Of a stretch of DNA of 8,849 bases, positions 1 through 7,152 are shown in pieces; position 1 is the first letter of the stretch, and each line of letters starts with the position of its first letter. This stretch comes from an uncultured Litoreibacter sp. GTDB lineage: Bacteria; Pseudomonadota; Alphaproteobacteria; Rhodobacterales; Rhodobacteraceae. The translations under genes were made by a program, and so were the position numbers. The notes under the pieces are model-generated. The model saw only the letters and a program-made list of their open reading frames with translations, had not been told where the DNA came from and ran no database searches. The DNA is taken from assembly GCA_937928335.1 (NCBI GenBank), contig CALFWN010000226.1:1-8849 (forward strand). Reading direction: 5' to 3'.

Positions 1-1147
1 GCGCGGCGCGGTCTTTGTCGAGGTTGGCAACTGGCTGCGCGCGCAATGGTTCCCCATCGAGGGGGAGACCCATTGGCGTCAAAGCGTGGACCGCGAGGTG
101 CGCGCCACCCGTGCCTCTGTCGGCGTGTGTGACTGCACCACGCTGGGCAAGATCGACGTGCAAGGCAGCGATGCCGCCGCCTTCCTGAACAAACTCTACT
201 GCAACGGATTTGCCAAACTGGCGGTCGGCAAGACCCGCTACGGGTTGATGCTGCGCGAGGACGGGATCGCGATGGATGACGGCACCGCCGGTCGTCTGGC
301 GGAGGATCATTTCGTGGTCACCACCACCACGGCCAACGCGGCGAAGGTCTACCAGCATATGGAATTTGTGCGCCAATGCCTGTTCCCCGATATGGATGTG
401 CAGCTGATCTCCACCACCGAAGCCTGGGCGCAATATGCGGTCGCTGGGCCAAATTCCCGCAAGCTGCTGCAAAAGATCGTGGACGCGGAGTTCGACATCT
501 CGAACGAGGCCTTCCCCTTCATGGCCTGCGCCAACATCACCGTCTGCGGCGGGTTGCGGGCGCGGCTGTTCCGCATCTCCTTCTCCGGCGAGCTGGCCTT
601 CGAGATTGCGGTGCCCGCCCGCTACGGTGACGCGCTGATGCGCAGGCTGATGCGCGAGGGCGAGGAATTCGACGTCACCCCCTATGGCACAGAGGCCCTT
701 GGCGTGATGCGGATTGAGAAAGGCCACGCGGCAGGCAACGAGCTGAACGGCACCACCACCGCGCTGAACCTCGGCATGGGGCGCATGGTCAGCAAGCCCA
801 AGGACAGCATCGGCTCGAAACTGTCCGAACGCCCCGGCTTGAACGAAGAAGACGCGCTGATGCAGGTCGGGATCAAACCGCTCGACGCGTCGCAAAAGGT
901 CACGGCAGGCGGGCATTTGATGAAGGCCACAGGCCCGGTCGATGCGACCCATGATCAGGGCTATGTCACCTCCGCCGCCTTCTCTCCCGAGCTTGGCAGC
1001 ATGATCGGGCTGGGCTTTGTGAAAAACGGCGCGGCGCGGATGGGCGAGCATATGCGGCTGGTCTCCCCGGTGACGCAGCTGACAGTCGAGGTAGAGATCA
1101 CCTCCCCCCATTTTGTCGACCCCGAAGGAGCGCGCGTTCGTGCATGA
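1..1147 (+). CDS. soxA: Sarcosine oxidase alpha subunit, C-terminal part (5' end outside window)
   Basis: This is the 3' part of a gene whose frame is open from base 2 back past the window edge; 381 residues are visible of a subunit that is usually about 1000 residues long. SoxA is the large subunit of heterotetrameric sarcosine oxidase, which converts sarcosine to glycine, formaldehyde (or methylene-tetrahydrofolate) and H2O2. The visible part is the aminomethyltransferase (GCV_T)-like folate-binding half: a GNW..RAQWFP entry segment, then RATRASVGVCD, KTRYGLMLREDG, AVAGPNSRKLL, LGVMRIEKGH and the terminal SPHFVDPEG signature. The dinucleotide- and FAD-binding N-terminal half would lie upstream. 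A GTG at 86 could be mistaken for a start, but the in-frame sequence before it (VFVEVGNWLRAQWFP) is conserved family sequence. The stop TGA (1145-1147) overlaps the soxG start. Together with soxG this fits the usual soxBDAG operon order. Confidence 0.95.
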   Translation, partial: RGAVFVEVGNWLRAQWFPIEGETHWRQSVDREVRATRASVGVCDCTTLGKIDVQGSDAAAFLNKLYCNGFAKLAVGKTRYGLMLREDGIAMDDGTAGRLAEDHFVVTTTTANAAKVYQHMEFVRQCLFPDMDVQLISTTEAWAQYAVAGPNSRKLLQKIVDAEFDISNEAFPFMACANITVCGGLRARLFRISFSGELAFEIAVPARYGDALMRRLMREGEEFDVTPYGTEALGVMRIEKGHAAGNELNGTTTALNLGMGRMVSKPKDSIGSKLSERPGLNEEDALMQVGIKPLDASQKVTAGGHLMKATGPVDATHDQGYVTSAAFSPELGSMIGLGFVKNGAARMGEHMRLVSPVTQLTVEVEITSPHFVDPEGARVRA

Positions 1148-1706
1148 TCTGCCCCCCATCACCCCGCTGGGCGGGACCGAGCCGCAAAGTGTCACCGTGG
1201 CCGGTCTGACCTGCACAGAGCAATGCGACCTTGCCCTGGCCTCCGTCGCGGCGCGGCTTGGCAAAGAAAAGAACTGCGCCGCTGCATTGAAACATCTGCT
1301 GGGCCTTGAGGCTCCCGGTGCAGGCAAGGCGCTGCTCTCCGCGCCCTACTCCGCCGTTTGGGCAGGGCCGGATCAATGGATGCTTGGCGCGGATATCGCA
1401 ACCCATGAAGATATCGCGGCACGGGTAAAAGACGCGCTGAAAGACAGCGCCTCGGTGACGGAACAGACTGACGCATGGTGCTGTTTCGACCTGTCCGGCG
1501 AGGGCATCGCGCCGGTCATGGAGCTGCTCTGCAACATCGACATGCGCCGCATGACCAGCGGTGACGCCACCCGCACCACCATCCACCATCTGGGCTGCTT
1601 CGTGGTCTGCGGTGATCCCGATAGCTTCCTGCGCATCCTCGGACCACGCGCCTCCGCAGGCTCGCTGCATCACGCGGTCCTGACGGCAATGCACTCAGCG
1701 CCTTGA
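1140..1706 (+). CDS. soxG: Sarcosine oxidase gamma subunit
   Basis: This is the small gamma subunit of heterotetrameric sarcosine oxidase, about 188 residues, the usual size for the family. It has the family pattern: a middle segment AVWAGPDQWML and a later CFDLSGEGIAPVMELLCNID followed by RTTIHHLG. It is distantly related to the GcvT/YgfZ fold and helps assemble the alpha-beta-delta complex in the cytoplasm. I prefer the GTG at 1140: an AAGGAG ribosome-binding site lies at 1125-1130 with 9 nt spacing, and this makes an 8-nt overlap with the soxA stop, typical of translational coupling. A TTG at 1113 in the same frame would add nine residues but has no such site. It appears to be the last gene of the sox operon. 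I see no convincing terminator in the 47 nt before the opposing tRNA gene. Confidence 0.93.
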   Translation: MHDLPPITPLGGTEPQSVTVAGLTCTEQCDLALASVAARLGKEKNCAAALKHLLGLEAPGAGKALLSAPYSAVWAGPDQWMLGADIATHEDIAARVKDALKDSASVTEQTDAWCCFDLSGEGIAPVMELLCNIDMRRMTSGDATRTTIHHLGCFVVCGDPDSFLRILGPRASAGSLHHAVLTAMHSAP

Positions 1707-1753
1707 TCGCATGGCCAGACAGCAGTCAATTCAAGCTCTATAGAATAAGGTGG

Positions 1754-1843
1754 TGGCGGACAGACAGGGATTCGAACCCTGGAGACGGTCTCCCGCCTAC
1801 ACACTTTCCAGGCGTGCGCCTTCGACCACTCGGCCACCTGTCC
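1754..1843 (-). tRNA. tRNA-Ser, anticodon GGA
   Basis: Read on the minus strand this is a 90-nt class II tRNA with encoded CCA. The acceptor strands GGACAGG and TCTGTCC pair over 7 bp with a closing G-U, followed by discriminator G and CCA (1754-1756). The D arm begins GCCGAGTGG; the anticodon stem is CACGC/GTGTG around the loop CTGGAAA, giving anticodon GGA (positions 1807-1809) for UCC/UCU serine codons. A long variable arm, as expected for serine, precedes the T arm CAGGG-TTCGAAT-CCCTG. The gene converges on soxG and lies downstream of the mscS-like gene on the same strand. No integrase or direct repeat of its 3' end is visible nearby. Confidence 0.96.
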
Positions 1844-1853
1844 GTAACGCGGG

Positions 1854-1882
1854 GTTTACCCAAACCTGCCCTGGTTTTGCAA
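1854..1882 (-). promoter_or_regulatory. Possible tRNA-Ser promoter
   Basis: On the minus strand a TTGCAA (1877-1882) resembling a -35 box is followed after exactly 17 nt by GTAAAC (1854-1859), a poor -10 match, with 10 nt between it and the mature tRNA 5' end. Spacing and position fit a sigma-70 promoter, but the -10 match is weak, so this is tentative. Confidence 0.3.
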
Positions 1883-1898
1883 GCGCTTTCCGTAGCCC

Positions 1899-1941
1899 CT
1901 CATCCCATCTTTCCATGTTCCCAAATATCCCCGCCGGAGGC
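1899..1941 (-). repeat. Recurrent Rhodobacteraceae-type intergenic motif
   Basis: The minus strand reads GCCTCCGGCGGGGATATTT from 1941 to 1923, followed by an A- and G-rich tail with AACATGG and AAGATGG elements (to about 1899). From memory, this motif with an AAGATG-like tail recurs behind many genes in Rhodobacter and roseobacter genomes; I cannot count copies here and see only one in this window. It sits about 95 nt past the mscS-like stop and just upstream of the tRNA promoter region. A role in transcription termination or mRNA 3'-end formation is an inference. It could equally be a mobile-type repeat. Confidence 0.5.
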
Positions 1942-1964
1942 AGGCAACATCACCAAAGGCCTGC
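1923..1964 (-). terminator. Weak candidate terminator downstream of mscS-like gene
   Basis: On the minus strand GCAGGC (1964-1959) and GCCTGC (1945-1940) form a perfect 6-bp stem with a 13-nt loop, followed directly by the GC-rich motif and GATATTT. There is only a short T run, so this is not a classical intrinsic terminator. Between this stem and the mscS-like stop lies another short dyad, AGGCGACGCCT followed by GATTT (about 1973-1988). I see no protein gene in 1707-2035 beyond the tRNA and these elements. Confidence 0.3.
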
Positions 1965-2035
1965 GGGTGGCAAATCAGGCGTCGCCTCGCCAATGCCTGT
2001 AAACTGGAACGCGCGGTAGCGCCCATTTGGATTGC

Positions 2036-4429
2036 TCAGGCGCCGTCGCGGGCCTTGCGCGGCTTGGGCACGGGCGCCCCGCCCGGCAGGGCCTCGGGGT
2101 TGCGCAGCCAGACATCGCGCTGCGCGAAGGGGATCTCGATACCCTCCTCGGCAAACCGTTTGGCAATCTGATGGTTGATCTCGGAGGGCGCCTGCATCAC
2201 GTAATTCACATCCCGCAGGATGGCGCGGATCTCGAAATTCAGGGAATCCGCGCCAAACCCTACAAAGAACACATTGGGCGGCGGGTTCACGATCACCTGC
2301 GGATGGGCCTCCGCGATCTCGCGCAGGATGCTCTCCACATGGCGTGTGTCGGTGCCATAGGCCACGCCCACCGGCACAATGATGCGGCCCGTCAGGTTGC
2401 CCTTGGTCCAGTTCGTCACCGAGGTCGAAATCAGGTCTGCATTGGGCACGATCACGTCGCGGCGGTCAAAGGTCTCGATCCGGGTGGCCCGCACCGAGAT
2501 GTCGCGCACCACGCCCATCGTGCCGCCCACCTCGATCCAGTCGCCCTCGCTGATCGGGCGCTCCACCAGCAAGATGATGCCCGAGACGAAATTCGACACG
2601 ATGGTCTGCAACCCGAAGCCCACGCCAATGGACAAGGCACCCGCAACAATCGCCAGCGAGCTCAGATCAATCCCCGCGCCGGTTATCGCCAACAGCCCCG
2701 CCAGGAAAATCCCCACATAACCCACGCCCGAGACCACGGCATTGCGCCCGCCAATATCAATCTTGGTCTTGGGCAGCACCTGCGTCTTCAGCGTGCTTTG
2801 CGCCAGCCGGGTCAGCGAATAGCCCAACACGAAAATGACGGCGAAGGTGACGAAATCCGCAGGCGAGATGCGCGTGCCCCCCAGCTGCACCCCGGCAGAG
2901 ACAACGGCCCAGCTTTCTTTCAGGTCTGCCAGCCGCGCGCCCCAGATCAGCGCCAGAACCGGGATTGCAAGGATCGCCAGAACAAAGCCGATCAGCACCG
3001 GGATCAACCCGTTCACCATCCCCTCATCCTTGAAGACCATCGCATAGACGTCGCGCACAAAGCGTTGCAACACGCCCAGCACCGCAAACAGGGCAAGCGT
3101 CAGCACGGTGGAAAACACCAATTGCCCGCCAGCGGTCACATAGCCGATTGCAGCGGCAAGCGGCCCGATCACCGCGACCGCCATCGCGCCGCGTCCCAAT
3201 GCTTTGCTCACAAGATGGGTCCGGCCTGCTGCGGCCGCGCTCTCGCTTGTCTCTTGCGCGGGGATCAAGGCCGCGCGCAGCACAATCTGGCCCAGCCGGT
3301 AAAGCGCCCAGCCCGCGAAGACAATCACCGGGAAATGCAGAACCGACAGCACGCCTGGCGTCAGAAAGCTGCTCAGAAACTCGGTATCCGCCAGCAGGTT
3401 AATGCCCTGCTGCAAGGCCAGAAGCAGGCCCAGCAGAATGGTGTAGAACCGCCCGCCGCGCAATGCACGCCCCTCGATATTGAGCAAAGGCTCGGGCGGG
3501 TTGGCGCGGGGGAAGACCTGATTTGACAGCCAGCGCGCGGCGGCAAGATAGGTCACAATCGCGGCCAGTGCATAAAGCAGCTGGTCACCGACCGTGGCGG
3601 TCAGCTCGGTGGATTCGACCGCCGTGATCAGAAGCAACACACCAGAGACCGGCAGGATCACCCCAAAGATCGAGGCCAGAAACGTCCCCACCCGGAACGC
3701 GGCCCGCCCGTCCTTGCGCCGCGCCTTCAATTGCCGCAACCCGCGTTCGATCCAGACGCCGGAGCGGATCACGAGGACCAGCCCCAACAGCACCAGCATG
3801 ATCGTATAAGGCAGGTCACGCCCCAGCGATGCCCGCGAGCCGCGTGAGGCATAATTATTGGCAATCTCGCCAAGGGAAACCTCGCCGATCAGCACCAGCG
3901 CAGCCACCGCCTTGGGCCAGCTCACCGGGTTCAGCGGTGTCGGATCAAACCGCAACACACGCTCGGCCTGTCGTTCGCGCACAATCTGGTCCAGTTGGGT
4001 GATCAGCCCGTTGGCACGGGTATAGGCCTCCTCGGCCGCCCGTACCGGGGCGAGCGCCTCGCCCAGTTCCTTGCCCAGCGTGTTGCGGCGCTCTGCAATC
4101 TCGTCAGGCTCGCTGGCCCCACCTTCGGGCGCGGGGCCAAGCGCCCCGATTTGTTCGCGCAGCGTGGCAATGCGCCGCGCGTTGATATCCTGCGCCTCCA
4201 GAAACCGCTCGCGCCGTTCGGCCAGATCGTTGCGCAGGGTCTCCAGCTCTTCATTGGAGGCACCGTCCGCGTCCAGCAGCCCCTCGGCCAGTCGCGCGTC
4301 GCGCTCCCAAATGCCGTAATCGGGCGCCGTGATCTGGGTGCCGCCCGCCTCCTGCCCCAACACGCCGGACGCCCCGCCGCCCGTCAGGGCAAAGCAAGCC
4401 AGCAGCAAGACAAGCAGGGCGCGGCGCAT
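2036..4429 (-). CDS. Large MscS-family mechanosensitive channel with periplasmic coiled-coil domain
   Basis: This is a multi-domain MscS-type channel of about 797 residues, much longer than E. coli MscS (286) and closer in design to MscK/YbiO-type proteins. A signal peptide (MRRALLVLLLACFALTGG) leads into a charged, helix-rich periplasmic region (about 27-160, with ETLRNDLAERRERF) that resembles DUF3772-type channels. About eleven hydrophobic segments follow between residues 165 and 620. The pore helix and beta domain are recognisable: GALSIGVGFGLQTIVSNFVSG at about 599-619, then LLVERPISEGDWIEV, VRATRIETFDRRDVIVPN and TSVTNW. A cytoplasmic alpha-beta domain follows to about 780. The role is release of solutes on membrane tension in the inner membrane. 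The ATG at 4429 overlaps the cysK stop as TGATG; a GTG one codon earlier (4432) is the alternative start. The specific ligand or trigger is unknown. Confidence 0.9.
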   Translation of the reverse strand: MRRALLVLLLACFALTGGGASGVLGQEAGGTQITAPDYGIWERDARLAEGLLDADGASNEELETLRNDLAERRERFLEAQDINARRIATLREQIGALGPAPEGGASEPDEIAERRNTLGKELGEALAPVRAAEEAYTRANGLITQLDQIVRERQAERVLRFDPTPLNPVSWPKAVAALVLIGEVSLGEIANNYASRGSRASLGRDLPYTIMLVLLGLVLVIRSGVWIERGLRQLKARRKDGRAAFRVGTFLASIFGVILPVSGVLLLITAVESTELTATVGDQLLYALAAIVTYLAAARWLSNQVFPRANPPEPLLNIEGRALRGGRFYTILLGLLLALQQGINLLADTEFLSSFLTPGVLSVLHFPVIVFAGWALYRLGQIVLRAALIPAQETSESAAAAGRTHLVSKALGRGAMAVAVIGPLAAAIGYVTAGGQLVFSTVLTLALFAVLGVLQRFVRDVYAMVFKDEGMVNGLIPVLIGFVLAILAIPVLALIWGARLADLKESWAVVSAGVQLGGTRISPADFVTFAVIFVLGYSLTRLAQSTLKTQVLPKTKIDIGGRNAVVSGVGYVGIFLAGLLAITGAGIDLSSLAIVAGALSIGVGFGLQTIVSNFVSGIILLVERPISEGDWIEVGGTMGVVRDISVRATRIETFDRRDVIVPNADLISTSVTNWTKGNLTGRIIVPVGVAYGTDTRHVESILREIAEAHPQVIVNPPPNVFFVGFGADSLNFEIRAILRDVNYVMQAPSEINHQIAKRFAEEGIEIPFAQRDVWLRNPEALPGGAPVPKPRKARDGA

Positions 4430-5460
4430 CACTCTTCGAAAACAGTCGGCAGGTTGCGGGAGGCCTCGGCCAGCCAGTCAGGATATGGCAGGCCCTTCTC
4501 TTTCAGGAAGTCGGGGTTCCAGAGCTTGGATTGATAGCGCGTCCCGTAATCGCACAGGATGGTGACGATGGTATGGCCCGGCCCCATATCGCGGGCCATG
4601 CGCACCGCCCCCGCCACGTTGATCCCCGAGGAGGCCCCAAGGCACAGGCCTTCGGTCTTCAGCATGTCGAACACATAGGGCAGCGCCTCCTCATCAGGCA
4701 CCTGATAGGTGAAATCCGGGCTCAGCCCTTCAAGGTTCTTGGTGATACGCACCTGACCGATACCTTCCGCAATTGAGCCCCCTTCCATAGTTAGCTCACC
4801 TTTGGTGTACCAATCGTAAAGCGCGGCGCCCATCGGGTCGGCCAGACCGATCTTCACGCCTTTGGGCTGGAGCGCCATCGCCACGCCCGCCAGCGTCCCG
4901 CCAGAGCCCACCGCGCAGATGAACCCATCCACCTTGCCAGCGGTCTGCTCCCAGATCTCGGGGCCGGTTGTCTCGACATGGGCCTGACGGTTGGCGACAT
5001 TGTCAAACTGGTTGGCCCAGATCGCCCCGTTGGGCTCCGTCTTGTCCAGCGCATGGGCCAGCCGTTCCGAATAGCGCACAAAATTGTTGGGGTTGCGGTA
5101 GGGCGCGGCGGGCACTTCCACCAGCTCCGCGCCAGCCAGCCGCAGCATGTCTTTCTTCTCCTGGCTTTGCGTCTCCGGGATCACGATCACCGTCTTGAAC
5201 CCCATCGAGGCGCCCACCAGCGCCAGCCCAATGCCGGTATTGCCCGCAGTCCCTTCCACGATAGTTCCTCCGGGCTTCAACGCGCCGCTGTCAATCGCGT
5301 TGCGGATGATGGTCAGCGCGGGGCGGTCCTTCACCGACTGGCCGGGGTTCATGAACTCGCATTTGCCCAGAATGTCGCAGCCCGTGGCCTCCGAGGCCGC
5401 GTGCAGCCGGATCAGGGGCGTGTTGCCGATCAACTCGGCAAGGTTTTGTTTGGTGGTCAT
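4429..5460 (-). CDS. cysK: Cysteine synthase (O-acetylserine sulfhydrylase), PLP-dependent
   Basis: This is a fold-type II PLP enzyme of 343 residues that makes cysteine from O-acetylserine and sulfide in the cytoplasm. Visible landmarks are the N-terminal LIGNTPLIRL (about 10-19), the PLP lysine in NPGQSVKDR (Lys44), the substrate loop TAGNTG (71-76; TSGNTG in E. coli CysK), the phosphate-binding GSGGT (185-189) and LGASSGINV near the C terminus. ATG 5460 is chosen because GGGAGG precedes it by 8 nt and homology starts at once; an open frame reaches 5526 but adds unconserved residues. It is slightly longer than E. coli CysK (323). It follows trgB after 78 nt and overlaps the mscS-like gene, and cysK next to trgAB matches the tellurite-resistance locus of R. 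sphaeroides. A cystathionine beta-synthase or other beta-substituting activity cannot be excluded. Confidence 0.92.
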   Translation of the reverse strand: MTTKQNLAELIGNTPLIRLHAASEATGCDILGKCEFMNPGQSVKDRPALTIIRNAIDSGALKPGGTIVEGTAGNTGIGLALVGASMGFKTVIVIPETQSQEKKDMLRLAGAELVEVPAAPYRNPNNFVRYSERLAHALDKTEPNGAIWANQFDNVANRQAHVETTGPEIWEQTAGKVDGFICAVGSGGTLAGVAMALQPKGVKIGLADPMGAALYDWYTKGELTMEGGSIAEGIGQVRITKNLEGLSPDFTYQVPDEEALPYVFDMLKTEGLCLGASSGINVAGAVRMARDMGPGHTIVTILCDYGTRYQSKLWNPDFLKEKGLPYPDWLAEASRNLPTVFEE

Positions 5461-5497
5461 GTCAGGCCCCTCCCGGCAACATATGTCAGTGCTCAAA

Positions 5498-5526
5498 CAT
5501 CTAGGGCTGTGGCCGCGCGAACTCAA
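5498..5526 (-). promoter_or_regulatory. Possible sigma-70 promoter for cysK
   Basis: In the 78-nt gap between trgB and cysK, the minus strand carries TTGAGT (5526-5521; four of six to TTGACA) and, after exactly 17 nt, TAGATG (5503-5498; a partial TATAAT match). A start near 5491 would give a leader of about 30 nt containing the GGGAGG ribosome-binding site. This would let cysK and the channel be expressed apart from trgAB. It is supported by pattern only. Confidence 0.35.
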
Positions 5527-5538
5527 CCAAAAGCGGCG

Positions 5539-6681
5539 TCAGGCGGCACCGCGCAACCGGTCGCGATGGGCGGCCAGCCAGAGTGCCGACATCACCAGCG
5601 GTCCGTTCTCGGCCTCGCCGCTGGCCAGCGCATCTTGCAGGCCATCAAACGACACCAGCATCGAGCGGATATCCTCCGCCTCGCTGTCCAGCCCGCCCAC
5701 GCCTTCAACGCCGTCGGGCAGCTCCGCCAGCGCCACAAAGGAGGTCATGTATTCCGTGCACCCGCCGGGCGAGCTGTAATAGCGCGACACCAGATGCAGC
5801 GCCCCAAGCGTCAGCCCCGTCTCCTCCAGCGCTTCGCGTCGCGCGGTCTCTTCCGCGGTTTCGCCGGGGTCCTGACGGCCCGCGATGGCCTCCAGCGACC
5901 ACGGGTTGGTGTCGCCGCGCAGATAGGCGCCGGTGCGGAACTGCTCGATCAACAGCACCCGGTCGCGCACCGGGTCATAGGGCAGAACACTGACCGCATC
6001 CGACATGACGAAAATCGCCCGCTCCGAGGGCGCAGGCATCGCGCCGTCAAACCGGCGGGCGGCGATGTCCAGCTCTTCCACGGCAAAGAAATGCGAATAC
6101 GGCCTGCGCCGTGCCGCCACCGCAACGTCACGCCGGTCATGCGCACGCCGCAGCCGCGTCGGGGTCACCCGGAGGCGCGCATTCACCCGTTGCTGCGCCC
6201 GGGCACGGATGACCGGCATCCGCGCGGCAATCTGGGCAGGCGTGATCGTGCCAAAACCCTCCATGATCTCCAGAGCCGCCTCGCGCATCAGCGGGCCGTA
6301 TCCGGCCTGCCAATCAGCCAAAGACCAGTCCTCCAGCGACCCGTCCTCAGTGGCCTCCTCTTCCTGACCCGCAGCCGGGCGGTAGACATGCGCAGGGCCC
6401 AGATCAAGCAGCGTTTCATGGCGGGTGTAGCCGTATGGGGCCTCGTAATAATCCAGCCGCGCCAGCTGCTCCGCGGTCAGGCCCCGCAGCACCAAACCTT
6501 GCGCGGTCTGGCCCTTGGCCTCCACCAATACAGGGTAGGATTGCCCCGCCGCACGGGCCACGTGCGCACCCGCAAGTGTTGCGTCGCAGGTATCAGGCGC
6601 AGCCCCCAAAACCACTTCCAGCAGGTCAGGGTCGCGCAGGGTTCCAAACAGAAAAACCGCGGGGTGCGGGCTCAGTGCCAC
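5539..6681 (-). CDS. trgB: TrgB: gamma-glutamylcyclotransferase-like domain fused to Nudix ADP-ribose pyrophosphatase
   Basis: This two-domain protein has about 380 residues. The N-terminal part (about 8-120) resembles AIG2/GGCT folds: FLFGTLRDPDLL and the LDYYEAPYGYTR segment at about 76-87. The C-terminal part (about 165-370) is a Nudix hydrolase of the ADP-ribose pyrophosphatase type. Its Nudix box at about 268-290 is a perfect match: GRQDPGE, seven residues, REALEETGL. It should cleave ADP-ribose or related nucleotide sugars; the N-terminal half may act on gamma-glutamyl compounds, but its activity is unproven. The same domain order is known in TrgB, which contributes to tellurite resistance in R. 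sphaeroides. The GTG at 6681 is preferred because GGAG lies 5 nt upstream; an ATG at 6696 would add five residues but lacks a ribosome-binding site. Either start overlaps the trgA stop. Confidence 0.9.
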   Translation of the reverse strand: MALSPHPAVFLFGTLRDPDLLEVVLGAAPDTCDATLAGAHVARAAGQSYPVLVEAKGQTAQGLVLRGLTAEQLARLDYYEAPYGYTRHETLLDLGPAHVYRPAAGQEEEATEDGSLEDWSLADWQAGYGPLMREAALEIMEGFGTITPAQIAARMPVIRARAQQRVNARLRVTPTRLRRAHDRRDVAVAARRRPYSHFFAVEELDIAARRFDGAMPAPSERAIFVMSDAVSVLPYDPVRDRVLLIEQFRTGAYLRGDTNPWSLEAIAGRQDPGETAEETARREALEETGLTLGALHLVSRYYSSPGGCTEYMTSFVALAELPDGVEGVGGLDSEAEDIRSMLVSFDGLQDALASGEAENGPLVMSALWLAAHRDRLRGAA

Positions 6682-7112
6682 TTCCTCTCCGCCCATTCGG
6701 CGATCAGGCCGGTCACCGCGCCGCCGATCAGGATCAGCCCCAGAATCTGCGACGTCAGCAGCAATGCGCCATATTCAAGCACAATGCCGAACATGCCCAC
6801 AATCGCGTCCATCGGGCCGTCATATTGCAGCCGCATCGAGCGTTTCACCATCTCGCCAATGGCAAAGGTCAGCAGGGTGAAAAACAAGGCCACCGCCATG
6901 CCGTAAATGCCGGTATTGATGGCGTTGGTCCAGCCCCGGCCAATCAGGCGGCCCACGACTTTCCAGGCGCTCAGCGCGGGCACGATAATGCTGACAGGGT
7001 ATAGATAGGGCGTCGGCTGGCCCTCGGGCAGCAAAGGCTTCACATAGCCTGCAATCAAATACCCTAGAAACGCGAAAATAAGCGCGGCAATGAAGCGTGC
7101 GGCTGTTGGCAT
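6672..7112 (-). CDS. trgA: TrgA family membrane protein (tellurite-resistance locus)
   Basis: This is a small inner-membrane protein of 146 residues with four predicted membrane stretches (about 4-24, 36-56, 66-86 and a long hydrophobic region 103-137 that could span once or twice) and a short polar tail EWAERKWH. Its size, topology, the N-terminal segment with GYLIAGYVKPLLPEG, the SAWKVVGRLIGRGW loop and its place directly before trgB identify it as TrgA, first described in the tellurite-resistance locus of Rhodobacter sphaeroides. No catalytic motif is visible and its molecular role is not known; transport or membrane protection are only guesses. ATG 7112 is preceded by AGAGGGG with 9 nt spacing. 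Its last codons overlap the start of trgB, so the two are probably translated together. No clear promoter is visible in the 77 nt between it and the upstream methyltransferase gene. Confidence 0.88.
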   Translation of the reverse strand: MPTAARFIAALIFAFLGYLIAGYVKPLLPEGQPTPYLYPVSIIVPALSAWKVVGRLIGRGWTNAINTGIYGMAVALFFTLLTFAIGEMVKRSMRLQYDGPMDAIVGMFGIVLEYGALLLTSQILGLILIGGAVTGLIAEWAERKWH

Positions 7113-7152
7113 GGCTCGGTGCCCCTCTGATGTGGCCCGCCGATTGATCCGG

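Noticed and set aside
1098..1694. A 198-codon minus-strand open frame opposite soxG
   Set aside because: soxG on the + strand has family motifs and a good ribosome-binding site; the antisense product has none.
1754..1843. tRNA-Ser as an integration site of a mobile element
   Set aside because: tRNA genes often serve as attachment sites, but no integrase, phage gene or repeat of the tRNA 3' end is seen on either side within the window.
1703..2019. Short + strand open frames across the tRNA and the spacer
   Set aside because: They read through the complement of the tRNA gene and the repeat motif; no ribosome-binding site or conserved protein segment was found.
2027..3526. A 499-codon open frame on the + strand antisense to the mscS-like gene
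   Set aside because: Composition is that of an antisense shadow (His/Arg/Asp/Gln-rich, no domain or membrane segments), while the opposite strand encodes a clear MscS channel.
4978..6906. A 642-codon open frame on the + strand crossing cysK, trgB and trgA
   Set aside because: It runs antisense to three well-supported genes, is rich in His, Arg, Gln and Pro as expected for the complement of high-GC codons, and resembles no family I know.
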